From assembly GCF_000010165.1 (NCBI RefSeq), contig NC_012491.1:4595501-4659500 (forward strand): a stretch of 64,000 bases of DNA, given 5' to 3'. This DNA comes from Brevibacillus brevis NBRC 100599. Lineage in GTDB: Bacteria > Bacillota > Bacilli > Brevibacillales > Brevibacillaceae. This document shows positions 26,136 to 35,378 of the stretch, piece after piece. How positions within the stretch are numbered: position 1 is the stretch's first letter; each line of letters opens with the position of its first letter. A program made the position numbers and the translations under genes. The notes beneath the pieces are model-generated. The model was not told the DNA's origin. It made no database searches and saw only the letters and a program-made list of their open reading frames with translations.

Positions 26136-27812
26136 TTATTCAAAATAGGCCCATTTGTACTGCGCGTATCCCAGACCTGAAATGACTACACCTTTTAACT
26201 TGGGATTCTGCGCATACACCGTAGACTTAAAGTAAAACGGAATAACTGGCATGTCATCCACCAAGATTTTCTCAGCCTCTTGCAAGATCGCTTTTCGTTT
26301 GGCAGCATCCTTCTCCTTGGCAGAAGCCGCCAATAGATCGGCATATTGACGATTCTCCCAACGAGTATGGTTGTTGCCTTCCTTCGTTCGGAATATTTCC
26401 AGGAAGTTGATCGGATCGTTGAAATCCCCCGTCCACCCCATCCGCGCTACTTGGTACTTCCCGTTTTTCACGTTTTCATAGTAGACATTCCATTCCTGAT
26501 TCTCCAGCTTGACATGCACACCCAAGTTCTTTTGCCACATATCCTGTACAGCTTGCGCGATTTTGGTCTGTGCTTCCTCCGTATTATAGGACAGTGTAAT
26601 TGGCGGGAGCTGGTCGACGCTAGCGTACCCTTCTTCCTTCATCCCTTCCGCCAATAGCTGCTTGGCTTTTTCCATGTCGTTGTCTGTAAACAAGCCTTGC
26701 TCGTTCTCAGCAAACATCGTAGGCGGTACTACGGCTGTCGCAACCAATTCCCCTCCCTGCGTGATGTTCTCCACGATGTCTTTCCGGTTGATCGCGTATG
26801 AAAAGGCTTGGCGAATTTTTTTGTTGTCGAAAGGCTTTTGCTCTGTGTTGAATTCATACCAATACGTTCCGGCTTTTGGCTTGATCACCAGCAATCCTTT
26901 TTCCTTCAAGGTCGGCATCGCGTCGAGCGGAAGATTGCCAGCCGGGGCACCTGCCCAATCGAGATCGCCGCTCTCCAGCATGGACAGCTCTGTATTCGCG
27001 TCATTGATCATATTCATTTCGATTTTGGTCAGCTTGACAGCGTCTGCGTCCCAATAATGCTCATTTTTCGTTAGCGTTAGCTTGTTTTTATGCTCCCACG
27101 CAGCGAGTTTGAACGGTCCATTCGAGGTGTAGGCTGGTCCTGCTTCCTTCGCCCAGTCTGGATTGTCTTTCACCACTTTGGTATTTAGCGGAAAGTAGCT
27201 GTAAAAGGCTGTCAGCTCCAGAAAAAACGGCGTCGGGTTTTCCAGTTGGACGACGAGTGTCTTGTCATCTGTTGCCTTGACCCCGATCTCTTCGGGCTTC
27301 GCTTTGCCAGCAAAGGCTGCCTCTGCATTTTTTACATAAAACAGCTGGTAGGCATACTGGGAGCCGTTTTTGGAATCGAGTGCCCATTTCCAAGCGTTTT
27401 CAAAATCGTGCGCAGTTACGGGATCGCCGTTCGACCACTTCGCATTGTCGCGAATCGTGAAGGTGTACGTCAACAAATCGTCTGATGCCTTGATTTCCTG
27501 GGCCATCGCGGGCTGAGGAATGCCCTTGTCGTCAATGCGAGTCAGCCCCTCAAACGTTTGAAAAATAACATTGGATGACCAAACATCCGAAATGAGTCCG
27601 GGATGAAGAGAGAGCGGTTCTGTAAAGTTATTCAGTCTGAGTATTTGTTCGGGTTGCGCCGATGCATTAGCCGGGGTAGCTTCATTCGTTTGTTGTGCGA
27701 CAGGCTTTGCTGCTTCCTGTGGTTGTCCGCATGCAGCAAGTGCTAAAGCCAAACCTGCTGCGAAAAAAGCTTTTCCTGTTTTTTGCCACCATCTGTTTGC
27801 GGATCGTCTCAT
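26136..27812 (-). CDS. Oligopeptide-binding lipoprotein of an ABC importer (OppA/DppE type)
   Basis: 558 residues. The lipoprotein signal has the lipobox LALAAC with C28 as the lipidated cysteine. The mature chain is an SBP_bac_5 peptide-binding protein: LRLNNFTEPLSLHPGLISD at its start, and the family motif WSNGDPVTAHDFENAWKWAL. It captures oligopeptides outside the cell. No permease or ATPase genes are present, so it must share an importer encoded elsewhere or act as a sensor. It lies 3 bases after a 57-residue protein and downstream of a KinB-like kinase, so peptide binding and kinase signalling may be connected. Confidence 0.9.
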   Translation of the reverse strand: MRRSANRWWQKTGKAFFAAGLALALAACGQPQEAAKPVAQQTNEATPANASAQPEQILRLNNFTEPLSLHPGLISDVWSSNVIFQTFEGLTRIDDKGIPQPAMAQEIKASDDLLTYTFTIRDNAKWSNGDPVTAHDFENAWKWALDSKNGSQYAYQLFYVKNAEAAFAGKAKPEEIGVKATDDKTLVVQLENPTPFFLELTAFYSYFPLNTKVVKDNPDWAKEAGPAYTSNGPFKLAAWEHKNKLTLTKNEHYWDADAVKLTKIEMNMINDANTELSMLESGDLDWAGAPAGNLPLDAMPTLKEKGLLVIKPKAGTYWYEFNTEQKPFDNKKIRQAFSYAINRKDIVENITQGGELVATAVVPPTMFAENEQGLFTDNDMEKAKQLLAEGMKEEGYASVDQLPPITLSYNTEEAQTKIAQAVQDMWQKNLGVHVKLENQEWNVYYENVKNGKYQVARMGWTGDFNDPINFLEIFRTKEGNNHTRWENRQYADLLAASAKEKDAAKRKAILQEAEKILVDDMPVIPFYFKSTVYAQNPKLKGVVISGLGYAQYKWAYFE

Positions 27813-27815
27813 GGT

Positions 27816-27989
27816 CTATTCCCCTTCGCTCGAGAGCCTTCGCTGTTCTTCACGCTGCTGCCATTCTTTCAGCTCGCTTTTGATTTGATAGAGTTCTGCA
27901 CGTGTTTCGAGCTTGAACGCTTTTAATTCACTTCTGATGACAGCCAACTCATGTAAGAGTCGCTCCCACACCTCTTGATCTTTGTCCAT
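27816..27989 (-). CDS. 57-residue coiled-coil protein of unknown function
   Basis: It starts MDKDQEVWERLL at ATG 27989, 3 bases after GGAGAGG, and ends SSEGE. The whole chain is a charged amphipathic helix (Lys/Glu/Arg/Leu heptads such as IRSELKAFKLETRAELYQIK) and is likely a coiled coil. It overlaps the end of the histidine kinase gene by 41 bases in another frame and is followed after 3 bases by the peptide-binding lipoprotein. A strong ribosome binding site, the tight spacing and clear heptads support it being real. No family is recognised. Confidence 0.7.
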   Translation of the reverse strand: MDKDQEVWERLLHELAVIRSELKAFKLETRAELYQIKSELKEWQQREEQRRLSSEGE

Positions 27990-29277
27990 GTTCCTCTCCT
28001 TTTCCGGTCAAATACACTGCAGGCAGTTGAATCGTCACCTGCGTTCCATGCCCGTGTTGACTCTGAAAGTGGATCGTCCCTTGCATCGCCTCGATGATCC
28101 GGCAGGTTACCATCAAACCGAGACCTGTCCCTTTTTCCTTTGTAGAATAAAAAGGTAGCCCTATCTGTTCAATCTGCTCTGGCGTCATCCCCTCTCCCTC
28201 ATCCATGATGGAAATCACATGATAGTTCCCAGCTGCTCGTACGGTGACCTGAAGTATGCCACCTTGTCCCATCGATTCGATACCGTTTTTCATCAGATTC
28301 ATCAATGCTTGCTTGAGCTTAACGGCATTGCTCTCAACGAATAGTCCCGGCTCGGTCTCACAGGCGATTTCCACTCGGTTCATGACGCTGTAGGAGGACA
28401 TGATAGCAGTGACTTCTTTCACGGTATGCGCAATCTCCAGTCGCTCCAGCGTCTCAGAATGAGGCTTGGCCAGATTTAAATAGTCGGAAATGATAAATTC
28501 AGCCCGATCGAGTTCATTTAAGACCAATCGGATATATTCAACGTTTTTCGGATTCGTCTCCTCACGCAACAATTGGACAAAGCCACGTACCACCGTGAGT
28601 GGGTTGCGCACTTCGTGGGCGACACTGGCTGCCAGCTCGCTGATCAGGTTCAGCTTTTCCGAGCGTTCGACCTGCTTGCGGATAATATGAGATTCTCGAA
28701 TAAACTCGATGAAGTAAACGGCTGCACCCTGTACGATCAAAGCGAGGTAGCCGATTTCCACCAGCGGCTCCAGATAATTGTTAATGATGGACAACGGGAA
28801 TCCTCTCCAGATCAAAACAACCATCCCTCCACCAATGATGGATAGCTGCTTTAAGCACCCGATCAAGAGAACGAGCCCTAGTTTCTTTTGTAAAGAGTAG
28901 CCATACCAACGATTCACCAATAAAAACGGGATGATCGCATAAACCATCGTTCCAAGAATCGTTACGAGTACGCCATCGCCACCTAAAACGATCCTTACGA
29001 TAAACATCACCAAAATCGTCAAAATGCCCGGGATATACCCAGCGTATAAAATGGTAATAATGATCGGTATCGAGCGTAAATCGTACTCCATACCATTACT
29101 GAGTTGTACTGGAAAGCTCATCGCAAAAATAACACTGATCGAGCTACAAACGATAACCATTGATGATTTGATGCTCATCTTGTTCGAGGTTGATCGCCCC
29201 AGCCAAACATTTCTATACAGCAAAACAGGGACGATAACGAACAGTAACTGTAGCAAAATGTCTTTGATGATTAACAT
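27949..29277 (-). CDS. Sensor histidine kinase, KinB-like (5TM-5TMR_LYT)
   Basis: 442 residues. Six hydrophobic helices fill residues 1 to about 192 and match the 5TM-5TMR_LYT sensor seen in KinB and LytS. There is almost no extracellular loop, so it likely senses within the membrane or through a partner. HisKA follows with the phosphoacceptor H221 in ASVAHEVRNPLTVVRGFVQLL (landmark), then HATPase with N box NLMKNGIESM, G1 DEGEGM and G2 GTGLGL. By family it would feed the sporulation phosphorelay (Spo0F). The unusual Gly/Arg-rich tail overlaps a 57-residue gene. Confidence 0.85.
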   Translation of the reverse strand: MLIIKDILLQLLFVIVPVLLYRNVWLGRSTSNKMSIKSSMVIVCSSISVIFAMSFPVQLSNGMEYDLRSIPIIITILYAGYIPGILTILVMFIVRIVLGGDGVLVTILGTMVYAIIPFLLVNRWYGYSLQKKLGLVLLIGCLKQLSIIGGGMVVLIWRGFPLSIINNYLEPLVEIGYLALIVQGAAVYFIEFIRESHIIRKQVERSEKLNLISELAASVAHEVRNPLTVVRGFVQLLREETNPKNVEYIRLVLNELDRAEFIISDYLNLAKPHSETLERLEIAHTVKEVTAIMSSYSVMNRVEIACETEPGLFVESNAVKLKQALMNLMKNGIESMGQGGILQVTVRAAGNYHVISIMDEGEGMTPEQIEQIGLPFYSTKEKGTGLGLMVTCRIIEAMQGTIHFQSQHGHGTQVTIQLPAVYLTGKGEEHGQRSRGVGATLT

Positions 29278-29458
29278 ATATCGGTTCCCCTGGCTCTTAG
29301 AATATTTCGATTTTTCTTACAGAATAACATTACAGATGTCTTTCTGGAAGGCACATTTTCAACATCTGGCAGAAAGGATGTTTTTGTTGCGGTGACCAGC
29401 ACATTTCCCTATGATGAAGAAGAGCTTGTTTGAAGACCTTGGAGGTAATGACATACAC

Positions 29459-31951
29459 ATGCGAAATGGTATAAAACGTGAAGATATCGAGCTGTTGGCA
29501 CCTGCCGGTAACTGGGACTGTTTGAAAGCAGCCGTGGCCAACGGAGCCAATGCCATCTTTTTTGGGGTAGAAAAGTTCAACGCGCGTGCTCGTGCTGAGA
29601 ACTTCCAAATGGCGGAGCTGCCTGAGATTATGGCTTATTTGCACATGTACGGGGTAAAGGGCTTCCTTACCTTTAATATTCTCGTATTTGAAAATGAACT
29701 AGAGGATGCACGCGAGCTGATTGACGCCTGTATTCACGCTGGAGTAGACGCTGTGATCGTTCAAGACCTCGGTCTCGTAAAGATGATCCGCGAGATATCT
29801 CCAGACTTCCCGATTCACGGCTCTACACAAATGACGATTACTTCGCCGGAAGCGGTGGAGTTCACGAAGCCGTTTGATATGGAACGCGTCGTACTCGGCC
29901 GTGAAAATTCATTAAAAGAGATCAAAAAAATCGGTGAAAAAGCAAAGCTGCCGATGGAAGTATTCGTTCACGGTGCCTTGTGCGTTTCTTATTCGGGACA
30001 ATGTCTGACCTCGGAAATGTGGGGTGGACGCTCGGCAAACCGCGGGGAGTGTGCCCAAGCCTGTCGCTTGCCGTATGACCTGATGGTAGACGGTGTGCAA
30101 AAGGAAATGGGGAACATCGCTTACGTGCTGTCTCCGAAAGACTTGGCTGCTATCGATTTGGTTCCTGAGCTGATCGAGGCTGGTGTGACTTCCTTTAAAA
30201 TTGAAGGCCGCCTGAAAACACCTGAATACGTGGCAAACGTCGTGAGTAAATACAATGCCGCCATCGAGCGTTATTTTGCCGGACAAGATACAGGACCAAC
30301 CGAGGTAGAAGTACGCGAGCTGCAACAAAGCTTCTCTCGCGGATTTACACACGGATTTTTGACCGGGACAAACAACAAGCAGCTCGTAGATGGTTCGTTC
30401 CCGAAAAGCCGCGGCGTGTTTTTGGGAACCGTGAAAAAACTGCTTCCTACAGGCGTTTTGGTGGACATCACTTCTCCTGTCAAACGCGGAGACGGAATCG
30501 TGTTCGACGCTGGTGACCCCACGCAAAAAGAAGAAGGCGGTCGCATCTACGATATTTTGAGCCGTAGTAAAAAGGTTGAAGGCGAAGTTTCCAAAGGCAT
30601 GTACGAAATCGTCATGGGACGCAATGACGTGAATCTGAAGCGTCTTCATGTCGGTGACCGCGTATGGAAGACGAGCGATCCTGAGCTGGATCGTCGCCTG
30701 CGCAAAACGTTCGAGACGGAAAAGCCTTATCGTACCTTCCCGCTGTCTGTTCACGTGAGCGGAAAGCTGGGTGAAAAGCTCAGTGTCACTTGGGTAGATA
30801 AACAAGCGAATCACGCTGTCAGTGTTCCTTCTGAGGTATTACTAGAGACTGCTTTGAAGCGTCCTCTGACGGCTGAGTTGCTGCATGATCAATTAAGCCG
30901 TCTGGGCGGAACCATTTTCCACCTGGAAGCTCACGATCTGACTGTCGATCTCGAAGGGGATCTCATCGTACCTGTCAGTGAGTTGAACCGGATGCGTCGT
31001 GACGCGGTTGAACAGCTCGTGTTCCTGCGCTCCAAGCCGCCGATTTACCACCATCACGATATCAATGTATACGCGGATGCCCCGAAGAGCCAGCCAGTGG
31101 AAAAGCCACTCCTGACAGCGCTGTGCCGCTCGCTTGAGCAATTGGAGGCAGCCGCGCAAACGGATGTGGACTTCCTCTACGCTGACTTTGAATTCGTCAA
31201 GCAGTATCCAGAGGGTGTCAAGCTGGCCCATAAGTACGGGAAAAAGATCGGGATTGCTACGATGCGCATTCATATGCCGGATGAAAACGGTGTCCTTGCC
31301 CTGATCGCGAAAAGCAAACCAGACGCTATTCTGGTGCGCAATACGGGCGCACTCTATTACTACTTGTCCCGTCGTGACGAAATCGACATTCCACTGATTG
31401 GCGATTTCTCCTTGAATGTCGCGAACCACAAGGCAGTTGAACTGTTCCTTGCAACAGGTCTTGAGCGCGTCACGCCATCGTACGATCTGAACATCCAGCA
31501 AATGGTTGATATGCTCAGCCGCTCAAACGCTGCGAACATGGAGCTGGTTATCCACCAGCACATGCCGATGTTCCACACCGAGCACTGCGTATACTGCACA
31601 TTCATGAGTGAAGGTACTGACCATACAAACTGCGGAACTCCATGTGAGACTTCCCGCATTTCTTTGAAAGACCGCGTCGGTTTTTCTCACCCTGTACGTG
31701 TGGATACCGGTTGCCGCAATACCGTTTATAACGCGATTGACCAGTCCGGTGCTGAATACTTGAGCGAGTTCCGATCCCTGAATGTCGGTAGCTATCGCAT
31801 CGAGTTTTTGGAAGAAGAGCCAGAGCGCGTGAAAGAGGTAATCAGTCTGTATCGCAAGGCATTGCGTGGAGAAGTTAGCGGTACACACGTATGGCGTACC
31901 CTGAAGGCAACCAACCAGTTGGGTGTCACACGTGGGCAACTGACGAAATAA
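29459..31951 (+). CDS. U32-family protein with DUF3656, RlhA-like
   Basis: 830 residues from the ATG at 29459, 12 bases after GGAGGT; an upstream in-frame ATG at 29411 has no site. The N-terminal U32 domain has ELLAPAGNWDCLKAAV and the cysteine cluster CVSYSGQC...RGECAQAC that binds an Fe-S cluster in RNA-hydroxylating U32 enzymes. A DUF3656-type middle part follows (about 440-540), then a second barrel-like half with HCVYCTF and CGTPC. This layout fits RlhA (5-hydroxycytidine in 23S rRNA) better than the shorter TrhP proteins, which modify tRNA uridine 34. The old name collagenase-like peptidase is probably wrong for function. It is followed 31 bases later by a DUF1128 gene. Confidence 0.85.
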   Translation: MRNGIKREDIELLAPAGNWDCLKAAVANGANAIFFGVEKFNARARAENFQMAELPEIMAYLHMYGVKGFLTFNILVFENELEDARELIDACIHAGVDAVIVQDLGLVKMIREISPDFPIHGSTQMTITSPEAVEFTKPFDMERVVLGRENSLKEIKKIGEKAKLPMEVFVHGALCVSYSGQCLTSEMWGGRSANRGECAQACRLPYDLMVDGVQKEMGNIAYVLSPKDLAAIDLVPELIEAGVTSFKIEGRLKTPEYVANVVSKYNAAIERYFAGQDTGPTEVEVRELQQSFSRGFTHGFLTGTNNKQLVDGSFPKSRGVFLGTVKKLLPTGVLVDITSPVKRGDGIVFDAGDPTQKEEGGRIYDILSRSKKVEGEVSKGMYEIVMGRNDVNLKRLHVGDRVWKTSDPELDRRLRKTFETEKPYRTFPLSVHVSGKLGEKLSVTWVDKQANHAVSVPSEVLLETALKRPLTAELLHDQLSRLGGTIFHLEAHDLTVDLEGDLIVPVSELNRMRRDAVEQLVFLRSKPPIYHHHDINVYADAPKSQPVEKPLLTALCRSLEQLEAAAQTDVDFLYADFEFVKQYPEGVKLAHKYGKKIGIATMRIHMPDENGVLALIAKSKPDAILVRNTGALYYYLSRRDEIDIPLIGDFSLNVANHKAVELFLATGLERVTPSYDLNIQQMVDMLSRSNAANMELVIHQHMPMFHTEHCVYCTFMSEGTDHTNCGTPCETSRISLKDRVGFSHPVRVDTGCRNTVYNAIDQSGAEYLSEFRSLNVGSYRIEFLEEEPERVKEVISLYRKALRGEVSGTHVWRTLKATNQLGVTRGQLTK

Positions 31952-31982
31952 ATACCAGATTTGTAGAGAGGAGAGAGAAAGT

Positions 31983-32213
31983 ATGGCTGACCTGAATCAA
32001 CCGACTGTAGAAAACTTGGCCATTATCATTGAGGGCATCAAAGCAAAGCTGAACATGGCGAATACAGCAGTGATGCGCCCGGAGGACTTCGATCTCGTTC
32101 ATTACGAGGATTTGCTGTACCTGTACAACATGGTGCAGAAAAAAGCAGCGTTTGGCATCAATGAAATGACCGCCATCGTTGAAGAGCTGGGTGCGATGAG
32201 AAAGCAATCCTAG
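31983..32213 (+). CDS. yfkK: DUF1128 family protein, YfkK-like
   Basis: 76 residues behind GAGAGGAGAG. All-helical, with the family pattern MRPEDFDLVHYEDLLYLYNMV and KKAAFGINEMTAIVEELG. Homologues are small cytoplasmic proteins of Bacillales without known function. It lies 31 bases after the U32 gene with its own ribosome binding site, so probably in one transcript, closed by a terminator. Confidence 0.85.
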   Translation: MADLNQPTVENLAIIIEGIKAKLNMANTAVMRPEDFDLVHYEDLLYLYNMVQKKAAFGINEMTAIVEELGAMRKQS

Positions 32214-32231
32214 TTTTTGCCCCAACAAGAG

Positions 32232-32270
32232 AAAAAAGCGTCGCTCCTGTACATGGAGTGACGCTTTTTT
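32232..32270. terminator. Bidirectional intrinsic terminator
   Basis: A 16-bp stem with one G-U pair begins AAAAAAGCGTC and ends GACGCTTTTTT. It ends the U32/DUF1128 unit and the converging DUF4179 gene. Confidence 0.9.
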
Positions 32271-32278
32271 GCGTGGTT

Positions 32279-33352
32279 TTATTTTTGCAAGGAAATTGTA
32301 AACGTATTGAACTTGATGTTCTTTCCATGCTTTTGTATCGTCTCGATTGCCGATTGGATCAATGTTTCTTTCCCTTTGCCATCCATTTCGACACCGCCAC
32401 CGTTTGTAGGCAATGACATATATGGCGTGATCGTTAATTCTTTTACATCCGATGTCACCGGGTCGAAACGTCTTGTACCCATGAGATACTCTTTGCCGTC
32501 GGACTTTTTACCTTGGCTGCCGCCTGAGTATGCTCCCAGCTCGTTCCCTTTTTCATCGACCACCTTGAATTCCAAATAACTCGATAAATATCCAATTTCT
32601 TCGGTTACTGCCTGGAAGCTCACAACCAGCCCTGCTGGACCCACTGTGACATCCGAAACCGTCAGGTCAATGCCCCCAGCTTGTTGCTTGTGATTAACCG
32701 GAATGCGTTTCGTATCTGTACGCTCACTGATTGGTAGGGAGAAGCTCCACTTCTTGCCGTCCTCCCCCTGGAAGCTCAACCCTAGCTTAAACTCCTGAGG
32801 CAAGCCATTCATTGTGTCGATTTCGACAATTCCGGTCGCAAGCGTCGGAGAAATTTGTGTTTGCTTGCTGCTTCCTGCGTATCCAAACGCTTCTCCGTTC
32901 ACTGTCAAATCTGGTGAGGAGCCTAAATAATGCTCTCCGACTGCCTCCTTTGTTTCCAATGTGTACCCAATCGTAAAGCGTGTCCCATCATAGTAGACTT
33001 CATTGACGGTAATCGCATTGCCACCCACGTCCTGCGACTCGCCGATGACAGTCGTTAAGCCTTTTTCACTCGCTTGCTTCAATCCGCTGTCACCGCAAGT
33101 AGTGAATATCGATCCGATCAAAGGCACCTTGGAGACTAGGTTCGCCATCGCGGGTGAGACAGTCGCTGAGCTAAACAAGATACCTACAGCAACGACTGCA
33201 GCCCCTGTGCTATACACCAGCTTTCGTTTGTTCAGGCGTTTTTTCTTCGGTACAGCCTTCTGAACGGTTTGGGCGATAATAGCGTCCAGCTTCTCTGTCG
33301 GGACTGGAATGCGATCTACTTGCTCTTTATAGGCATGAATTTTTTCTCTCAT
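32279..33352 (-). CDS. DUF4179-type membrane anti-sigma factor
   Basis: 357 residues; the ATG lies within the end of the ECF sigma gene (26-base overlap). Cytoplasmic residues 1-45 are basic and include KKKRLNKRK. One membrane helix follows (about 46-66, STGAAVVAVGILFSS), then an extracytoplasmic DUF4179 region beginning SPAMANLVSKVPLIGSIF. A paralogue of the protein at 15958-17064 with the same motif order but low identity. Likely holds its sigma factor inactive at the membrane. Confidence 0.8.
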   Translation of the reverse strand: MREKIHAYKEQVDRIPVPTEKLDAIIAQTVQKAVPKKKRLNKRKLVYSTGAAVVAVGILFSSATVSPAMANLVSKVPLIGSIFTTCGDSGLKQASEKGLTTVIGESQDVGGNAITVNEVYYDGTRFTIGYTLETKEAVGEHYLGSSPDLTVNGEAFGYAGSSKQTQISPTLATGIVEIDTMNGLPQEFKLGLSFQGEDGKKWSFSLPISERTDTKRIPVNHKQQAGGIDLTVSDVTVGPAGLVVSFQAVTEEIGYLSSYLEFKVVDEKGNELGAYSGGSQGKKSDGKEYLMGTRRFDPVTSDVKELTITPYMSLPTNGGGVEMDGKGKETLIQSAIETIQKHGKNIKFNTFTISLQK

Positions 33353-33875
33353 CGAAGTACTCCCCTTTTAGTTTCTTTTTTAATAGCGTCAATCCTCTGT
33401 GAATATTCGTTTTTACAGTGCCTTCCGGACAATCCAGCGTTTCCGCGATTTGTTTTACGGAGTAGTCCTTGTAAAACCTTAGCAGCAGTACCGTTACATA
33501 CTTTTCTTCCAGCTCTTCCATTGCTTCCAGCAGATCGATCCGTTCCTCGAGCCTTACGCTTCCTGTATCCCGCACATTTTCAATCATGTCTTTGCTAAGC
33601 GAGATTACCTTGCGTTTCCTAGCCAAATAGGCAAGCGCCGAGTTGATCAAAATGCGCGTCAACCATGTGGTAAAATACTGCTCTTCCTTTAAGGTTGAAA
33701 TGGAGAGTAACGCCTTATAGACCGTTTCCTGAAAAATCTCAAGCGCATCCTCTTCGTTGCGCGTATACACGAAAGCCATCTTGTACAAATTGGCTTTTTC
33801 CTGATGAATCAGCATTTGAAACGCGTCAGCATCACCAGCCTTGGCACGAGCAACGAGACCAAGTTGTCTATTCAA
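33327..33875 (-). CDS. ECF-type RNA polymerase sigma factor
   Basis: 182 residues from a TTG start at 33875, 9 bases after AGGAGG. The frame is open 19 codons further, but there an ECF-like -35 (TGAAAC) lies within the would-be first codons. Region 2 contains LYKMAFVYTRNEEDALEIFQETVYKAL and region 4 contains LEEKYVTVLLLRFYKDYSVKQIAETLDCPEGTVKTNIHRG (landmarks). The DPE-type region 4 fits the SigV/SigW-like groups. It overlaps its DUF4179 partner by 26 bases, repeating the layout at 15438-17064. Confidence 0.9.
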   Translation of the reverse strand: MNRQLGLVARAKAGDADAFQMLIHQEKANLYKMAFVYTRNEEDALEIFQETVYKALLSISTLKEEQYFTTWLTRILINSALAYLARKRKVISLSKDMIENVRDTGSVRLEERIDLLEAMEELEEKYVTVLLLRFYKDYSVKQIAETLDCPEGTVKTNIHRGLTLLKKKLKGEYFDERKNSCL

Positions 33876-33925
33876 ACAGCTCCCCCTCCTTTTCTCCCCT
33901 GTTAGAGAAATCAGGGCGACAAAAC

Positions 33926-33931
33926 GTTTCA
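33926..33931 (-). promoter_or_regulatory. Candidate ECF-type -35 element (TGAAAC)
   Basis: TGAAAC on the minus strand, about 50 bases before the TTG start, followed by GTTTT. A matching -10 is not clear. It hints at autoregulation. Confidence 0.35.
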
Positions 33932-33954
33932 TTTTTTTCTATCGAAATAAAAAA

Positions 33955-33995
33955 AGCCTGCTCTCACAGTCTACCTGAGACTACGAGAACAGGCT
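33955..33995 (-). terminator. Intrinsic terminator of fabF
   Basis: The stem built on AGCCTG...CAGGCT, with extra inner pairing, is followed on minus by TTTTTTTATTTC. Confidence 0.8.
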
Positions 33996-34002
33996 CTATC
34001 CG

Positions 34003-35235
34003 TTACATTTTTTTCAACACGATGACTGCATTGTGACCGCCAAAGCCAAAGGAATTGGACATGCCAATGTCGAGCGTGGCTTTGCGTGCCGTATTTGGCA
34101 CATAGTCCAGATCGCATTCGGGGTCACGCTCTACCTGATTAATTGTCGGGGGAATGATTCCTTCCTGCAAGCTCTTAATCAGGGCGATCGCCTCCGCACC
34201 CCCGGCTGCACCAAACATATGTCCCGTCATCGATTTGTTGGCGGTGATCGGTACACGGTACGCATGGTCGCCAAACAGCTTTTTGATGGCCAGTGTCTCG
34301 GAGCGGTCTCCGAGTTCTGTGCTGGTTGCGTGCGCGCTGATGACATCCACGTCGGTCGGTTGGGCCCCTGCTTCCTGAAGGGCCCATTTCATCGCACGAT
34401 AGGGACCGATTCCTTCCGGATGTGTCGCCACCATATGATAGGCATCAGAGCTTGCCCCATAGCCAATCACCTCGGCATACATGCGGGCGTTTCTTTTCTT
34501 GGCGTGTGATTCTGATTCCAATATCACAATCCCGGCACCCTCTGCCATGACAAACCCATCCCGCTTGGCATCAAATGGCCGACTCGCTCCTGCTGGATCA
34601 TCATTTCTTGTAGACAATGCTGTCGCATTGCTAAAGCTGGCGAGAGATATGTCTGTCACTGCGGCCTCAGACCCTCCTGCGATGACGATATCCGCCCCGC
34701 CCGCCCGAATGAGCCGGAAAGCCTCACCGATGGACGTATTCCCAATCGAGCAAGCAGTAACAGGTGACATTGTCGGACCGTATAAACCGTACTTGATGCT
34801 GATCATCGCCGCTGCCATGTTAGAAATGAGCATGGGAACAAGCGTCGGGCTGACCCGCTCAGGACCTCGTTCACGTAGAACGTTATGCTGCTCAAGAAGC
34901 GTCCCTACCCCACCGATGCCAGAGCCTACATAAACCCCGATTCGCTCGCGGTCCAACTCGTCCAGCTGAAGTTCTGCATCCTCTAGTGCTTCTTCTACAG
35001 CAGCAAGGGCAAACTGGCAAAAGCGATCCATTCGCCGCGCTTCTTTGCGCCCAAACCGCTCCACTGGATCAAAATCTCGCACCAAACCTGCGATTTTCGT
35101 TTTATTTCGTGCTGTATCAAAAGTATCAATTGGAGAGATACCAGACTTTCCTTGCACGAGACTGTTCCAAAACTGATTCACTGTATTCCCTATCGGGGAG
35201 ATTACTCCCATTCCTGTGACAACGACTTTTTCCAT
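34003..35235 (-). CDS. fabF: Beta-ketoacyl-ACP synthase II (FabF-type)
   Basis: 410 residues from ATG 35235, behind GGAGGC. A condensing enzyme of fatty acid elongation. The catalytic triad is C162 (VTACSIGNTS), H302 (SAHATSTELGD) and H339 (NKSMTGHMFGAAGG), with K334 also in place. The usual FabF context (fabH or acpP) is absent; it is alone and divergent from an XRE regulator with a fatty-acid-type ligand domain. Small departures from standard FabF motifs (CSIGN for CASG/CATG, AHATSTE for AHGTSTP) suggest a secondary ketosynthase. It might make or tailor a special acyl chain; that is inference. Confidence 0.85.
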   Translation of the reverse strand: MEKVVVTGMGVISPIGNTVNQFWNSLVQGKSGISPIDTFDTARNKTKIAGLVRDFDPVERFGRKEARRMDRFCQFALAAVEEALEDAELQLDELDRERIGVYVGSGIGGVGTLLEQHNVLRERGPERVSPTLVPMLISNMAAAMISIKYGLYGPTMSPVTACSIGNTSIGEAFRLIRAGGADIVIAGGSEAAVTDISLASFSNATALSTRNDDPAGASRPFDAKRDGFVMAEGAGIVILESESHAKKRNARMYAEVIGYGASSDAYHMVATHPEGIGPYRAMKWALQEAGAQPTDVDVISAHATSTELGDRSETLAIKKLFGDHAYRVPITANKSMTGHMFGAAGGAEAIALIKSLQEGIIPPTINQVERDPECDLDYVPNTARKATLDIGMSNSFGFGGHNAVIVLKKM

Positions 35236-35292
35236 GATTAGCCTCCTATTCGAGTGCCTTATGGAAACCATCTTGTCACACGTGTTATCCTA

Positions 35293-35330
35293 TTACAAGT
35301 TGTTGTTTATCCTAGTATAATGAGTACTAG
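35293..35330. promoter_or_regulatory. Divergent promoter region with CTAGTA-N7-TACTAG operator
   Basis: On plus, TTACAA (35293-35298), 17-bp spacer, TATAAT (35316-35321) drives the regulator. On minus, TATACT (35319-35314) is a likely -10 for fabF. A perfect inverted repeat (35312-35317/35325-35330) covers both -10 boxes, so one bound protein could silence both genes. Confidence 0.6.
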
Positions 35331-35378
35331 TCTAACAAACTTACCCAGTTGAGGAAATTGGGAAATGGAGAGTGTACC

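Noticed and set aside
29912..30814. 300-codon minus-strand open frame
   Set aside because: Antisense to the U32 gene, which has clear motifs throughout.
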